Part shown: one piece after another, positions 1 to 11,153 of the stretch
Position numbering within the stretch: position 1 is the first letter of the stretch
How the letters are laid out: each line of letters opens with the position of its first letter
Source: Aedes albopictus
Lineage: Eukaryota > Arthropoda > Insecta > Diptera > Culicidae
NCBI RefSeq assembly: GCF_035046485.1
Contig: NC_085137.1
Coordinates: forward strand, 345,206,505-345,270,504
Direction of reading: 5' to 3'
DNA length: 64,000 bases
Program-made: the position numbers and the translations under genes
Notes under the pieces: model-generated
Seen by the model: the letters and a program-made list of their open reading frames with translations, nothing else
Database searches by the model: none
What the model was told of the DNA's origin: nothing

Positions 1-272
1 GCAGCGTGGGCGCGAGCGCTGAGCAGGAAACAAACTCTACAATGGCCAGAAGCGCGTTCACCTCGTAGGCCAGAGTATAGCAGAATTTGACCCGATGCCA
101 ATCTGTGTTCTCCAAAGTTCGGCCAACGGACTTCGCTCAGTCCTTGGATCTCAAACTTCATACGGTATGCCTCATTGGCTAGTTGTGCCAGTTTACCCTG
201 CTGGGCTAGAGTTAATACATTCCAAGTTCGAATTCTTATCCGTTGTTTCGCGCTAAAGTCGTTGCCGGTCAA
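1..272 (-). mobile_element. RTE-clade LINE, N-terminal AP-endonuclease fragment (runs off left edge)
   Basis: Read on the minus strand from 272 to 1 this is one open frame of about 90 codons with no stop and no initiating ATG; a TGA lies just upstream at 273-275. The translation contains RTWNVLTLAQQGKLAQLANE, then GLSEVRWPNFGEHR and LLYSGLRGER. This is the pattern of the apurinic-endonuclease domain that opens RTE-type LINE polyproteins. The endonuclease nicks target DNA before target-primed reverse transcription, and the Glu of SEVRW is the expected metal-binding residue. The rest of the element lies left of the window. The absence of frameshifts suggests a fairly young copy. RTE assignment rests on resemblance to other RTE fragments in this window (11640-12275, 16361-17116, 54453-55510). 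Confidence 0.75.
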
Positions 273-353
273 TCAATTCATAATCTTTCATTTTCGGTTT
301 CTGTAACGATTTCTGGGTTTCGGGAACAGTAGGTTGCTGGCCTAAGGTCCCCT

Positions 354-582
354 TCTTATTCTTCTTTTTGGCTGTACGTCCCCACTGGGACTTGGCCTGC
401 CTTGCTTCAACTTAGTGTTCTTTGAGCACTTCCACAGTTATTAATTGAAAGGCTTCCTTTGCCTGCCATTGCATAAATTTGTATAGCAAGTACAATGATA
501 CAATATGCCCGGAACGGGAATCGAACCCGTCGTCTCCGGATTGGCGATCCATAGCCTTAACCACTAGGCTAACTGGAAACCA
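354..582 (-). mobile_element. tRNA-derived SINE (Feilai-like), flanked by 11-bp target duplication
   Basis: On the minus strand this reads a tRNA-like head (box A TTAGCCTAGTGG, box B GGTTCGATTCC), a short body (GAAGTGCTCAAAGAACACTA) and an AAG-rich tail at low coordinates. Perfect direct repeats TAAGGTCCCCT flank it at 343-353 and 583-593. Relative to the copies at 23890-24159 and 42175-42444 it lacks the segment just after box B. The tRNA look is a Pol III promoter remnant, not a functional tRNA gene. Confidence 0.9.
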
Positions 583-905
583 TAAGGTCCCCTATCCACC
601 GTGTTGGAGAAAGATAGGAGATAGGAACTTCTGAGGACCAGAGCTATGTTTGGCGCTCTCCTTATCGACTCACCGTTTTCCAGTTCTCATGTAAAGGTGC
701 CTCCTAGATTCACGTCTAACCCTGCCCTTCTAACAAATTCTCCTTCCCAAGAGGATTGTGGGGATGCTGTGGGTTCCTCGGTTTCTAGTGGCAACTGTTA
801 TCGAACTGTTATCGAACTAACATTCCTTCCATTTGTGAATGGTTAGCTAGTCCCAAGCTTCATTCATTGGTTCTCTGTGCAACTACGCCTGTTCTGGTCA
901 ATTGT
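583..905 (+). repeat. LINE-like 3' end, related to 44590-44880
   Basis: Two blocks match the 3' part of the element at 42769-44917: CTAACATTCCYTTCCAT near 820, and GCTAGTCCCAAGCYYYATTC with its continuation to about 885. The 66-codon frame here (646-846) is not a recognised protein. The SINE at 354-582 is inserted at its left edge, so the repeat originally continued leftwards to about 276. Confidence 0.5.
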
Positions 906-1727
906 ACAGTTATTTTTGCATTGTTTTTTTGTTTAATTCTTCTTCATTTCATTTAATATTATTTCATGCGCATCAGATTTTGATATTTTCCATTGTTTAT
1001 ATAAGCACAACATTTAGTTCCCCGCATTGGTGACGCAGGACCTGTCCTCTGTCTGCTGCCAAAGTTCGAACTTTTCCATTTTTGCCTGACCATTAGGCAT
1101 AACTGGTTCAATTTCAACACAAGCCTGAAATAAAGCTCTGACTAGCAAATTGCATTGTGCTCATACACTAGCAAATTTGCTAATGCCATGCTCCCATTCG
1201 CCATCTGTCGTCGTCGTAGCACTACTAACTCAACGAGGAGGCGACTGTGTGCCATCTACATAGTGCAAATATGAGTTCACCGCCGTTCGTTCTGAAGAGC
1301 AGCGGGCTCTGCTCTGGTCTGGTAGCGTGAGCTGTCCCAATCGGACAGTGCCAAACAGGAGAACACCACCACCGGAAAGTAGATAGTCGACATTGTTGGG
1401 CTCTGACGACGGTTAGCTGTAGGCACAGAAACCAACCGACGACACCGAGCGACAGCAACCGGACGAATTTGATGCCATGCTTCCGTATATCAATATAATC
1501 CAATTGGGCACGAGGAAAAGCCAGTTATGCTGTGTGACACTTTATAGCCACCTCCGGCATGGCACAGAGAGTGTGGTTTATGTGGATTGTTTTTCTTTCG
1601 TTTCACACTGTTTGCACTAGTTGGCGACATGCCTATTGCTGATACACATTCGGTGTTTGCAGTCTCTGTCGAGCCTGGAGGCTTTGGCCGTGAATTATGT
1701 GTCTAGATAATAAGTGCATCGCTGGAA
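906..1727. other. Unassigned spacer with a weak candidate signal-peptide exon (minus strand)
   Basis: No repeat family is recognised. On the minus strand, a frame from 1503 to about 1395 encodes RLLSLGVVGWFLCLQLTVV followed by RAQQ. This resembles a secretory signal peptide with a cleavage site after VRA, and a TATAAAG lies upstream near 1541-1547. The frame has no in-frame ATG and I see no convincing splice donor, so it may be chance. Confidence 0.2.
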
Positions 1728-1890
1728 AGGGCCCATTCATATCTGAGGTAGCAAAGGTACGGTTATTCAGCACTATCATACCACCGATGGCTGGGTTCGA
1801 ATCTCTGTCTAGCCAGGGATTTTTTTTGGTTTGGTCATTTTCTTTAATCCTTAGGGAGATCATTTGTGCATGCATGGCCAATGTGTAGGC
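1728..1890 (+). mobile_element. Degenerate Feilai-like SINE head
   Basis: The segment begins GGGCCCAT, continues with TTATTCAGCA and a GGTTCGAATCTC box B, and aligns by eye with the better-preserved SINE at 33397-33673. The 3' body has decayed and no target duplication is evident. Confidence 0.5.
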
Positions 1891-3373
1891 CATTCATATT
1901 TTCTCGAAATTTGAAACCCGAACGTATCCATCCTTTCAAATCGAAAATTTTGTCGGAAACATGCACAAATTTTAAGGTACGTAAATGTTAAGCGGTATCG
2001 AATTTAATGGGCTTAAAGTTTGCTTAAATAAATAAAATAGCAAACAAATCACAAAACATGTTAGACAAGAATTCGTGATTTATGTCATGATTTTATATCC
2101 ATTAAATCATGCGTTACTCAAAAATCGTGAATCCTTTTATCACATTCAAATACATATAGTAATAAATTGACGTCTAGTTTCACGAAAATAAGCAAACACA
2201 AACCAGACACCATTGATTGCAAAATTACCATTCGTCTGGTTCGAATTCCTACTTATAATAAGCATATTTTTTGCATCTGCTTGTCAAAAAGTACCAACTA
2301 AATATAACCGTTGACGAATGCACTTCAATCGTCCGTCTCTGCATAAGAAATATGCTAAGTAAGTGAAAATCGAAACCAATTTATGGTCCTCTTTGCGTGC
2401 CAAGCAGACTGTCGATTGTGGTGCTCCTGGCTGTAACGAACTATACTCAGTATTGAATTCCCTTCGTCGTCGTCGTCGTTGTCAGGCGGTTATCAACAAA
2501 AGGCAGACAATTTCAAACAGGCAGAATGCAATTTGGCTCCATGACACATGTGGCTTTTCTGCTTCCCCGTTGGTGCAGGATAAAAACGAACCAGCAATCC
2601 ATCTAGAGTTGATGTCGACTTTCTTTAGTTTGTTGAATTGGGATCCTACCTGAAGATTTAGATTTATGCTCCGAGCTTTTCATTGAGATGTGGAATTAAA
2701 CACCTAGGATATTACCTTCCATTTGTGCGTCTATCTGCTAAAGGAAAACAAGGGAAAAAATGAAGATATAAATATGGGTACAGAGCTATCAGTAATCTTA
2801 AGCTCCTAAATTCATCCTATTCGTAGGCAAAACGATTAGTCCACCAACCGATTACCATTATTATTATCATACATGCAATAAATTAACAAAAAAAAAAATA
2901 CAAAAATAGGGAGTGGTTCCTATTTATTATCATTTTCGATTGGGATGAAAATGGGAGCATATACGTTTAGTAAGGCTACCGATATCCTACCAGCCTATTT
3001 TACTCAAGCGGTTAACGGGTGGTTTTTAGAAAAAAATAACAATTTGATGTTATTTACTAATCAGTCAATAGGTCACTGAAAGGTTCGGGCACGTCTGTGC
3101 TCAATGATAATTTATCCTTTCATCACAGTTTCTGTTGTTTTACGAGAAACATACAAATATCGTCATGCAAGGCTTTTTTTTCTTGTTTCGTCCATCATAA
3201 ATGGTCAGCACAATTACCCCATATGGGATGACAGTTGATGCGTGCTACGAATGGTGTGGCCTTATCCTAGGTTCGGGTTCCATGTGATTGAACGGAGGTG
3301 TTACTTTGTAGGCAACAATTTCATTCACTTTTTTCTCTTTCGTCAATTTTGATGGGTGAGACAACAACTGGCT
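1891..3373. other. AT-rich spacer, no recognised feature
   Basis: The region is AT-rich with short frames only. A CGTCGT run lies near 2465-2480 within a 96-codon frame that I do not recognise. I see no inverted-repeat ends, SINE head or coding similarity. Confidence 0.4.
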
Positions 3374-3375
3374 TA

Positions 3376-4283
3376 CACACCAAATTTTCGTGTTCTGTTC
3401 CAGCAATATAATTTGCTAAAACTTCTTCAGCAACACATTGTTTTGCTGTGGTTCAGCAGTCAAAGCACCTTTTCACTGATATTCAGCAATAAAGTTTACT
3501 GATTACTAATCAGCAATTCCATATTTGCTGGTTATCAGCATTTTGTTTGACAGAACGTTCAAAATCAGCCGTCACTTTGAACAGCTGCCGAAAACCAGCA
3601 AAAACAATTACTGAATGCGTATCAGCAAAATAAAAATTACTGAAAACCAGCAAACCATTTGAGCTGTCACCCAGGTACGTCAAACACAAGAATTTTCAGT
3701 CCAATTTGAACTTTGTTAGAAAATAATATAAAGCAGTTGCATAATTCTTATTATTTGATACGTGTCAACTGAGCCATGCTTAATAATGTCCATTGGATGG
3801 TTCTGTAAGTATATTTTCTTATGCAAATGTTAGATCTTAACAAAATCTTAAATTTCCAGGCATGTGATGAAAAGGTGATGAAAGGCTCATGGGAAGATAA
3901 ATGGCGATCGCTCGAATCTGCGTGAAGAGCCGTCTTCATATATGTTTTGACTGAATCATCAAGATAAAATAAAACTGATTTTAAATGAAACGAAACTATA
4001 GTTGTGTATACACTTGTTTTCAACGAAGGAACATAATTTTCTTTTTTTTTTCTATACGACTTTCTGTAAAGCGGCAACATTTATTTACATCCCCGATTGC
4101 TGATTAATCAGCAAAACAAATTGGTAATCTTGCTGAAACATCAGCAAAAGAACTGTCACTTTGTTGACGATGGGCTTCACTGGATGATCAGCAACTTTTT
4201 CATTGCTGAATGGCTTGCTGAACTTGCAGCACAAAAAAAATCAGCAAAATTTTGCTGATTTCCAGCACTAAAAATTTGGTGTG
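3376..4283. mobile_element. TA-flanked TIR element with iterated TCAGCA motif (908 bp)
   Basis: The ends are inverted copies: CACACCAAATTTTCGTG at the left, and CACACCAAATTTTTAGTG read inward from the right. TA occurs immediately outside both ends (3374-3375 and 4284-4285), as expected for Tc1/mariner-like insertion. Both subterminal regions are crowded with TCAGCA / TTTGCTGA words in both orientations, leaving a non-repetitive centre (about 3700-4080). There is no transposase frame, so this is a non-autonomous element. Confidence 0.85.
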
Positions 4284-4285
4284 TA

Positions 4286-5043
4286 TGTAAATGGGTGAAC
4301 GATTTATGACCGGCATTGGAAGAAATATTTACAGCTGGGTAAACATTTGGTGTCCTACACCATTTGGAGTTTGTTCTAGAATTGTTATCCAGCTATTTTC
4401 ATTGTAGGATCGTTAGTACAGAAATTTGCAAATTCGTGTGAATTCCATAAGAGAATATCAACTTTAACCCATAGTGTTCCAGAAGACCGAACTGAAAGAT
4501 CTCCATCACCTTGACCAGTAGTGGCTAGGCCCAATTTCCATCGACTCCCGTTTGTTGCGCCACCTTGGGCCTTTGGACCTGCCTCTGCTGCGATGTACTG
4601 CTGTATTCCAGCCTATGCTCACAGATTTTGTTTCCATCCCTCCCCAGAGTATGGCCGACTGACCTCCACTGTCTTCCCAGAATTGTTGGTACCATCGGAT
4701 TTTGATGGCATTGACGGTGGATCTCCGCGTTGAATACCCAATAGCATATCTTAATGAGAGTGTAGAATTAGCAAAAGGTTAAAATACACGTTAATAAAAA
4801 CAAAAAAAAATGTTAATGACGACCTGCAGCCGTTGACTATTCTCTACTGCGACACACTAGGTTTCATTGACTTACAGCAAGCAGCACAGACTTCAAGTTT
4901 GAGTTGAAATTTGGAAATTTGGAGTTTGGTCCGTTTGATAATCTGACTTTTTTTATATACATTTATTAAACTCGCAAAAGCAGCTCTAATTTATTGATAT
5001 GTGCACCTATGCATAGCTATGTCGTTCTAGGTACCGGTCATAA
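4286..5043. other. Spacer with a GC-richer unassigned segment
   Basis: Positions 4500-4740 are less AT-rich and hold a 70-codon frame on the plus strand that resembles repetitive mosquito sequence, but I cannot place it in a family. The rest is AT-rich and featureless. Confidence 0.3.
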
Positions 5044-5210
5044 GGACCTGTCCATAAAAGACGTTGACTCTTAGGAGAGGAGGGGAGGTTCTGACCAAAG
5101 TCTACGGTCCATATAAATTTCGAAGATTTTGTATGGACAAAAGTCTACCAGGGGTAAGGAGTGGATCTAACATTGACAAAATTGAGTCTACGTGGTTTAT
5201 GGACAGCGCC
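5044..5210. mobile_element. Degenerate copy of the GGGGCTGTCC MITE
   Basis: The left end GGACCTGTCCATAAAAGACG and the right end CGTGGTTTATGGACAGCGCC are imperfect inverted repeats. They match the ends of the well-preserved MITE at 11407-11579. The interior keeps the TTTGTATGGAC word seen in that copy. Confidence 0.7.
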
Positions 5211-5375
5211 TTAGAAGCTTTCAACATTCTGCACCGTAGCCCACATTCTGCTTACCCAGCTACTGTAAAGCTTGAAAAGTTGACCGTGTTTACATGCAAC
5301 GATTTAGTCTTGCTGGCGTTGATGGTGAGACCTGCCGCCGCCGAGAAGCCATCAGCAAGATCATAGAAGAGCTTA

Positions 5376-5883
5376 CCCGAGCAAAGTCTGATAGCAAATT
5401 GAAAACTAATTTTGATGTTGTGATATTGTAAATTTTGATAACTCATGTTGTTGTCGTTTTGGTCGTTTTAACAATTAAACAATCAAAAATGAGAGCAGAA
5501 AAACGTTCCTGTGACAGCAAATTGAAAACAATTGCTGCTATCGATGATAGCAAATAAATAACTGTTTTTGTTATCAGCGCAGGGAAAATGAAAAATCGTT
5601 ATATGTAGATTTTTTTGTTTGATATCAAATCATAAATGCAATAATATAATTGCACTTATGATATATCCCTAGAATTACTTTACATAGTTTACTAAAAGTT
5701 TCAAAACTATTCTAACACTCAATACCTATTTACATTAGTTTAAAAGGCTTAAATTAAGAGCGAACCGAAAACAAAATTTGAAATCATATTAATTAAAGAT
5801 AAACTGATATCAAAATCAATTTGTTGCTGAATACAAATCATGTTTTCAATTTGCCTTAATTTTGTTGCTGGACTTTGTTCGGG
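5376..5883. mobile_element. TA-flanked CCCGA-type TIR element (508 bp)
   Basis: The left end CCCGAGCAAAGTC is matched by the right end read inward, CCCGAACAAAGTC, with TA at 5374-5375 and 5884-5885. AGCAAATTGAAAAC-like words recur in both orientations inside. It shares the terminal CCCGARCA with 20320-20799 and 30503-31008 but has different internal sequence. No coding capacity is seen. Confidence 0.85.
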
Positions 5884-5885
5884 TA

Positions 5886-6390
5886 CCCTGCATATCAAAT
5901 CGCTGGTTAGCTACTAGAGCAACGCCATCAGACAGATCGAAGTCATTTGGATGCTCCATGGTAATTAGGTCGCAATAACAATCCTCAATATGGATGAGCG
6001 TTTAAGATATTATGTAATTGGTCTACAAATATGATTGACGACAATAAATAAATAAATTTGGTTCACGATTAATCGCACTTTCAGTTCTATCGCTGCCGGA
6101 ATCAATTGTATCTCTTCTGTTCGGTTTCACATTGTTGTCTGCTTACGCTGTGCGCGTGTTTTGTTGCTTGGTCGTCTTATTTATCTCATTTGCCGCTGCT
6201 GCTATGGTTATTATGAGCACACAGGGTCAAATATTTTACAAAGAATGATTTCAAGAAACAATATCTGTTTGACACTAATGAAAATTCGATCGAGTCAAAC
6301 AAGATATTTGAGCATTGGTATCTTTCTGGACAAATATGTGACCCTGTATACTGGGTTCTTATCTGTTCCGTCGGAATTGCACCAAATATC
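5886..6390. other. Spacer
   Basis: There is no recognised feature before the LINE ORF1 remnant. A 160-codon frame begins at 6161, but its first part has no similarity that I can name. Confidence 0.3.
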
Positions 6391-6875
6391 CATGAGTGAA
6401 ATGAGGAGAAACACCTTACAGTTCCGTTTCCTGATGGGTTGTCCATCACCGTCATTGATGGAAGTGGCTAAGTTTTTGCAACAGCTTGACACGGATTTTG
6501 CTTTGATAGAATCTACCTACAAGTCGGCCCAAGTTCGCTCGCTGTACTTGAAATTTGCGACTTTGGAGCTATGGAGGAGTCGCTACGTAAAAATGTGCAA
6601 CCAGGGCAATTTACTTATGCGAACGGAAAGAGAGATGTCGTGAGAATGTCAATCGGGGGTGCCAACATGCATTACGTCCGCGTGTTCGACCTGCCACCAG
6701 AACTACCATAGATGCTGATTTAACATCTGTTCTTGGAGAGTTCGGAGAAATACACGGGAAAAGTTCCCTACAAAAAAATTGCGGAAGTCTCGGAGGACGA
6801 CATCATAGAAGTTCTGAAAGAAGACGTGGAAGAATTTGTTGACCAGTCGCCGCTGGAAGAGGAATAGATGCAACA
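6391..6875 (+). pseudogene. LINE ORF1 (gag-like) fragment
   Basis: The plus-strand frame to 6643 reads RRNTLQFRF followed by a run ending LRKATLELWRSRYV-like, and after a frame change about 6640-6720 reads GGANMHYVRVFDLPPELP and TSVLGEFGEIH. The words VRVFDLPPE and LGEFG are typical of the RNA-binding ORF1 proteins of insect LINEs (Jockey/Loa/I groups), which coat the element RNA. At least one frameshift and an internal stop (TAG after LPPELP) break it. It ends abruptly at the outer inverted repeat of the composite element that starts at 6898. Confidence 0.5.
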
Positions 6876-6927
6876 AACGCAGAGGTCGTTTGCCAAACCC
6901 AAGTAACCACGCTGTTGAAGATGTACG

Positions 6928-7171
6928 CACAGAGAAACAGACGTCACACTCTCAACGCCTCCCATGGATCACCTTTTTAACGGTTGATTCAAATTTTTAG
7001 TAGTAGGTCGACTGGCCTCTCGTGGCGCTGGTGTCGTTTTTGCTCCTGTTTGACGTTTGCTCACTACCGCCTTCTAGTGGCGGCCCGGCCAAACACAGTA
7101 GGTTTAGCATTGGGCGATTACGATTTCGTGGCGATGTTTTTTAATGAAAGTGTTGCGTCTGTTTCTCTGTG
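6928..7171. mobile_element. CACAGACAAAC-family MITE, copy 1 (244 bp)
   Basis: The ends are CACAGAGAAACAGACGTCAC and its near-perfect inverted partner. The flanks ATGTACG (6921-6927) and ATATACG (7172-7178) are a 7-bp duplication with one mismatch. Copies 2 and 3 lie at 32872-33206 and 33780-34042. Confidence 0.85.
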
Positions 7172-7250
7172 ATATACGTATTGCATAAATAGCGCACATA
7201 TATTGACATGCATTACTCTAATAAATCATTAAAGTTGAATTAAAGTAGGA

Positions 7251-7318
7251 AGTGGCGCCACTATTGTTGAATTACGATTATACCAGTAAAATCGTAAGTC
7301 GAAAATAGTGGCGCCACT
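7251..7318. repeat. 68-bp hairpin palindrome
   Basis: AGTGGCGCCACTATT at the left and AATAGTGGCGCCACT at the right are exact inverted repeats, and the match continues imperfectly towards the centre. It breaks the alignment between the two outer arms of the composite element, so it looks like a secondary insertion. Confidence 0.8.
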
Positions 7319-8150
7319 TATCACTTTAGGGGTAGGCGGGGCATTATGGACACCCGGGGCAGAATGGACACCCTCAATATTTTGAAATATGCGAACTTTT
7401 TTGAACTTTCAATGAATGGAGAATATAGTCCATTTGTCTAAAACGTAGATTCAGGAAAGAAACATTCGAAATTAAAATTATACTTGATTTTACACGAAAA
7501 AGTTGCGTCCTCCTTTTTTTGTGCATGGAAATTATAATTTTCACACCATCTAAAATAAGATTTAGTGATTAATTTATTGCAGGTCGATTAAAACCAGATA
7601 TTTCTAGAACACATGCAAGTAGTTTTGCTGTATCTACATGCTTAACATGTTTATATTTTCTTCTTTATCATATCAAAAATCAAGTTTGAAAATATATTCT
7701 GCTGCCGGGGCAAAATGGACACTCACCTTTTTGAAAGAAGCGGCAAGGGAAAAATATAACCTAAATCACAAACCAACCAAATTCTTCGATTTCAGTATAT
7801 TTTCGGTTAAATGTTCACTATAGTAGACATAGGGTGAAACAAATTGGTCAAAAAACGACAGCAGTGGAAAATAGTTGTTCTAGGCACAGCTGTACATGCC
7901 AACAAAAACGAAGCTTTATCCAAAACATCCTGAATTAAAATTAACTGAACAAAAATGAACTACTTCGGCGTATTATTCATCCATAATAGTTGTTTTGTAA
8001 TGAAATGACTCTATAGGTGTAAATAATGTACGAAATTCGTAAAAGACTCATGGTGTCCATATTGCCCCATGGTGGTGTCCATTCTGCCCCGTATGCTTGA
8101 AGACGGTCATGAAAAACTAACATTTTTCATAACATTTTTTGAAGTGGATA

Positions 8151-8306
8151 TAGTTATTTATGCAACAAGTTGCAAAATGATGATTTTTTCAGCACGAGTC
8201 ATACATTTATCCAACGAGGCTTGCCGAGTTGGATAAATATGACGAGTGCTGAAAAAATCGAGTTTTGCAACGAGTTGCATACAAAGTTTTTTGTAATTAC
8301 GAAAAA
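8151..8306 (+). repeat. Left arm of internal inverted pair; itself a hairpin
   Basis: It runs from TAGTTATTTATGCAACAAG to TTGTAATTACGAAAA and matches 11001-11153 in reverse complement over its whole length. Within it, TTATCCAACGAGG and CGAGTTGGATAA, then the outer TTTTTTCAGCAC and GTGCTGAAAAAA words, fold on themselves. A third copy is at 17206-17360. Confidence 0.85.
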
Positions 8307-9190
8307 ACAGCCATCGAGTACAATCCTTACTTCCTACACAAACGCATACTGAGAAAACATGCTAACTGGCGACCACGTGTATTAGCCAATGTTTCCGATC
8401 AAGTAGGCAATTGAGTACAAAGACCAAATCAAGACCTCTAACTCCCATACATTACATGAAAATTTCAAGGCTCACGAAGTACTAGCGAGAAAATATATAA
8501 TACCTTTAACCATTATAACCTTGCGTCTCGCTGCAAATTCAATTTCTAGTACTCCGTTTTTGTTGCTAAGAGTAACCAACACATTATTTACGCAAGTATA
8601 AACAAGGAAAAAAATATGGCGTTTGGCGGTTGAGCAATAAAACATCGTATGATCCGTTTGATGGGTTTTATCATTGATATTTCCTTCTATTTTAGGGTAC
8701 CATACAATTTCACGGGTAGCTGGCTAAAATTTGAAAATGTATTATGCAGAAATGTCCACGATAATCTTCACAGCTACTAATGATGCTTCAAGTTCAAACT
8801 CGGACCATTTTCAACATTTCGGTCTCGCCTTTGCTATCAGCAGAACTCAAGGGCATGCAAAATTTCACAGACAATCCCCAATCGTTACTAATAGTCTTGC
8901 GCAGTTGCTGATCTGGTGTAAGATTAAGAGATATCCCCATTTTATCGGATTAGAATCGGGATGATCAGACATTGAGATCTTTCCAATATTCCAATATTTA
9001 AATGTACTTTACACTAGCCAAACTGGAGACTGCCCGAACCCAGGGTAAAACATGATGAGGATAACTCCGTTGTTGAAAAATGTCCGGAGCTCTGGCCTCT
9101 TTCTCCTATTGTGTTAAACGTTGCATTAAGCAACACGGAATTGCGGACGATACATAATCGAGCATGACAAATGGGCATCATCAGTATTAA

Positions 9191-9337
9191 CAATCCAGTC
9201 GAAACTTCGGAAGTGGTGCGCTGTGTAGATCATCAGATACGCCAAACAACGCACTACTTCCGAATTTAGGTCCAACGCATAGATTGAGAGAAAAATCGAA
9301 GTTCACTTGCACCAAATTTCGGGTTTCGACTGGATTG
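9191..9337. mobile_element. Small TIR element (147 bp)
   Basis: CAATCCAGTCGAAAC at 9191-9205 is exactly inverted at 9323-9337. The immediate flanks do not give a clear target duplication. It is nested inside the 7329-11293 unit. Confidence 0.6.
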
Positions 9338-9423
9338 ATAACATACCTATGTAGTTGAAATCATAGTTGGAGCAGGAGCTATAATGTGGAGCGCGGGAAA
9401 TAGAAAATATTTATCACTCATTA

Positions 9424-9560
9424 GGCAGCATCCATTTATTACGTAACGCTAAAATCGGCATTTTTGGACCCCCCTCCCCCCTCCGTAACGCTTTTTTGTA
9501 TGAAAATCCAAAAATTTTTGTATGGGCCGTAACGCGCGGCCGGACTCCCCCCCTCCCCGT
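9424..9560. repeat. TTACGTAACGC / C-run repeat fragment
   Basis: GGCAGCATCCATTTATTACG begins a block with three GTAACGC words, two TTTTTGTATG words and two runs of Cs. It resembles one arm of a C-rich MITE; the matching right end is not seen. Confidence 0.4.
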
Positions 9561-10365
9561 CCTAAGCTTTCCCTGTTATCATCTCCTTTAAATAGGTGAT
9601 GATCTTGGTGATGATTGCTTTATCCAATTACATATTTGAGAGTTAATAAAAAAGGTCGAATAAAAGTTGAAGCTGCATTTTAATCTATTTTTCCCAAATT
9701 GAGTAGGGGTTCTGAATCGAATCTTCAACTTGACGGGTTGCATAAACAATTCTAAAAAATTAGCTGTAGGCTTGGCTGTAGGCGGTTGCATCGGGTTCAC
9801 GTTCAGTTTCAGTGGGCTACTGTAAGTAGAAAATTGTCTACGGTAGAATAGATGAGTTGGCAGATAATGTGCAGACGAATAAAAAGTTACCTTTAAAATT
9901 CACTGGCTTTGCAAACTAATGCAAGCTTGACCAGTTTTCTTTAACAGAATCCATTTTCATTGACAAACTGATATTTGTTTGTTGTCATGAGCTACTACTT
10001 CGTTGTAACTACTGCGTCACAAAGTTAGTGAAAAAGCAGGTAGCCAGCCAAATGTCAAACTTGGGTACCGGGGACCAAAAGTAGTACTAGAGGTGGTACC
10101 CAGTCTGAGCCCGAGTGCTACGACTTAATTTGGACTTTGATTGAGTAGGCCGCCGATACCGTCGGTATGACCGTATGACTGTCACAAATTTTCAAGCTTT
10201 CCTCCAGTTCAGTCTGGTATTTTTCCTTCAAAGAACAGTGCATCTAAAGGACAAATGACTCACGGGAAGTTCCTGGACACGAAAGGGATGGACTTCAGGC
10301 AGTTTTGATTTATTAGCAGTGAAAAAGAGTGTAAAATTAACGTCGAATTGACCGTTTGAGAAACA

Positions 10366-10664
10366 GTGCCGAAAAGTAGTACTTTTCGGCACACTTAAGA
10401 GTGCTGAAAAGTAGTACTTTTCGGCACACTTGTTCAAGTATGGAAAAGTAGGCCATTTCGCTACCTATTAGCCGATGGAAAAACAATCACTTTCGCAACG
10501 TAATTACAAAAAATTATTTTTTGTAATTACGTAGTGAAAAAATGAACATTTCAGTTGGCTGAAGTATGCTGAAATGGCCTACTTTTCACCCCTAATGCAA
10601 GTGTGCCGAAAAGTACTACTTTTCGGCACTCTTAAGAGTGCTGAAAAGTAGCACTTTTCGGCAC
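10366..10664. repeat. Palindrome made of smaller palindromes (299 bp)
   Basis: The two halves are near-perfect inverted copies centred near 10513 on AATTACAAAAAATTATTTTT. Each arm carries two further perfect palindromes of the form GTGCCGAAAAGTA/TACTTTTCGGCAC, near 10366, 10403, 10600 and 10640. The unit could form a cruciform with side hairpins. No coding function is seen. Confidence 0.9.
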
Positions 10665-11000
10665 TTTTGCTCGTACGCACTTTTTACATACCACCTTGCC
10701 TTCCGTAGATTCAGCCTCTGCCTCTACATCTACTGATCAGATCGAATCCGAATCAGGACGATTTCAATTTGGATTCGAACTATAAATCAAGTGTAGAAGC
10801 AGCTGCTGAATCTGCTTTTGCTTTTTCCCGCGCACAACTGTTTGACAACGGGAGCTCGATCATTGTTGACGCCTACTACACCAGATGACCAGAGCCTACC
10901 TGATAAAACAAAAACTACGCCGACAAGCATGAGCGCGCGCACGTGGTTCCTACTGATACATGTTCGTGTAGCTAGAAAAGATCGCACTACATGGGTGATT

Positions 11001-11153
11001 TTCGTAATTACAAAAAACTTTGTATGCAACTCGTTGCAAAACTCGATTTTTTCAGCACTCGTCGTATTTATCCAACTCGGCAAGCCTCGTTGGATAAATG
11101 TACGACTCGTGCTGAAAAAATCATCATTTTGCAACTTGTTGCATAAATAACTA
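11001..11153 (-). repeat. Right arm of internal inverted pair
   Basis: Reverse complement of 8151-8306, from TTCGTAATTACAAAAAACTT to GCATAAATAACTA, and self-complementary in the same way. Confidence 0.85.

Larger units (their letters stand above)
8307..10365. other. Interior of the composite element
   Basis: Mostly AT-rich sequence with short frames only. It includes a small TIR element at 9191-9337 and a G/C-rich repeat fragment at 9424-9560 (ATTACGTAACGC words followed by C runs). No transposase-like protein is seen on either strand. Confidence 0.4.

Noticed and set aside
6161..6390. N-terminal part of the 160-codon frame
   Set aside because: Only the part after about 6391 resembles LINE ORF1; the first 75 residues have no supporting similarity.
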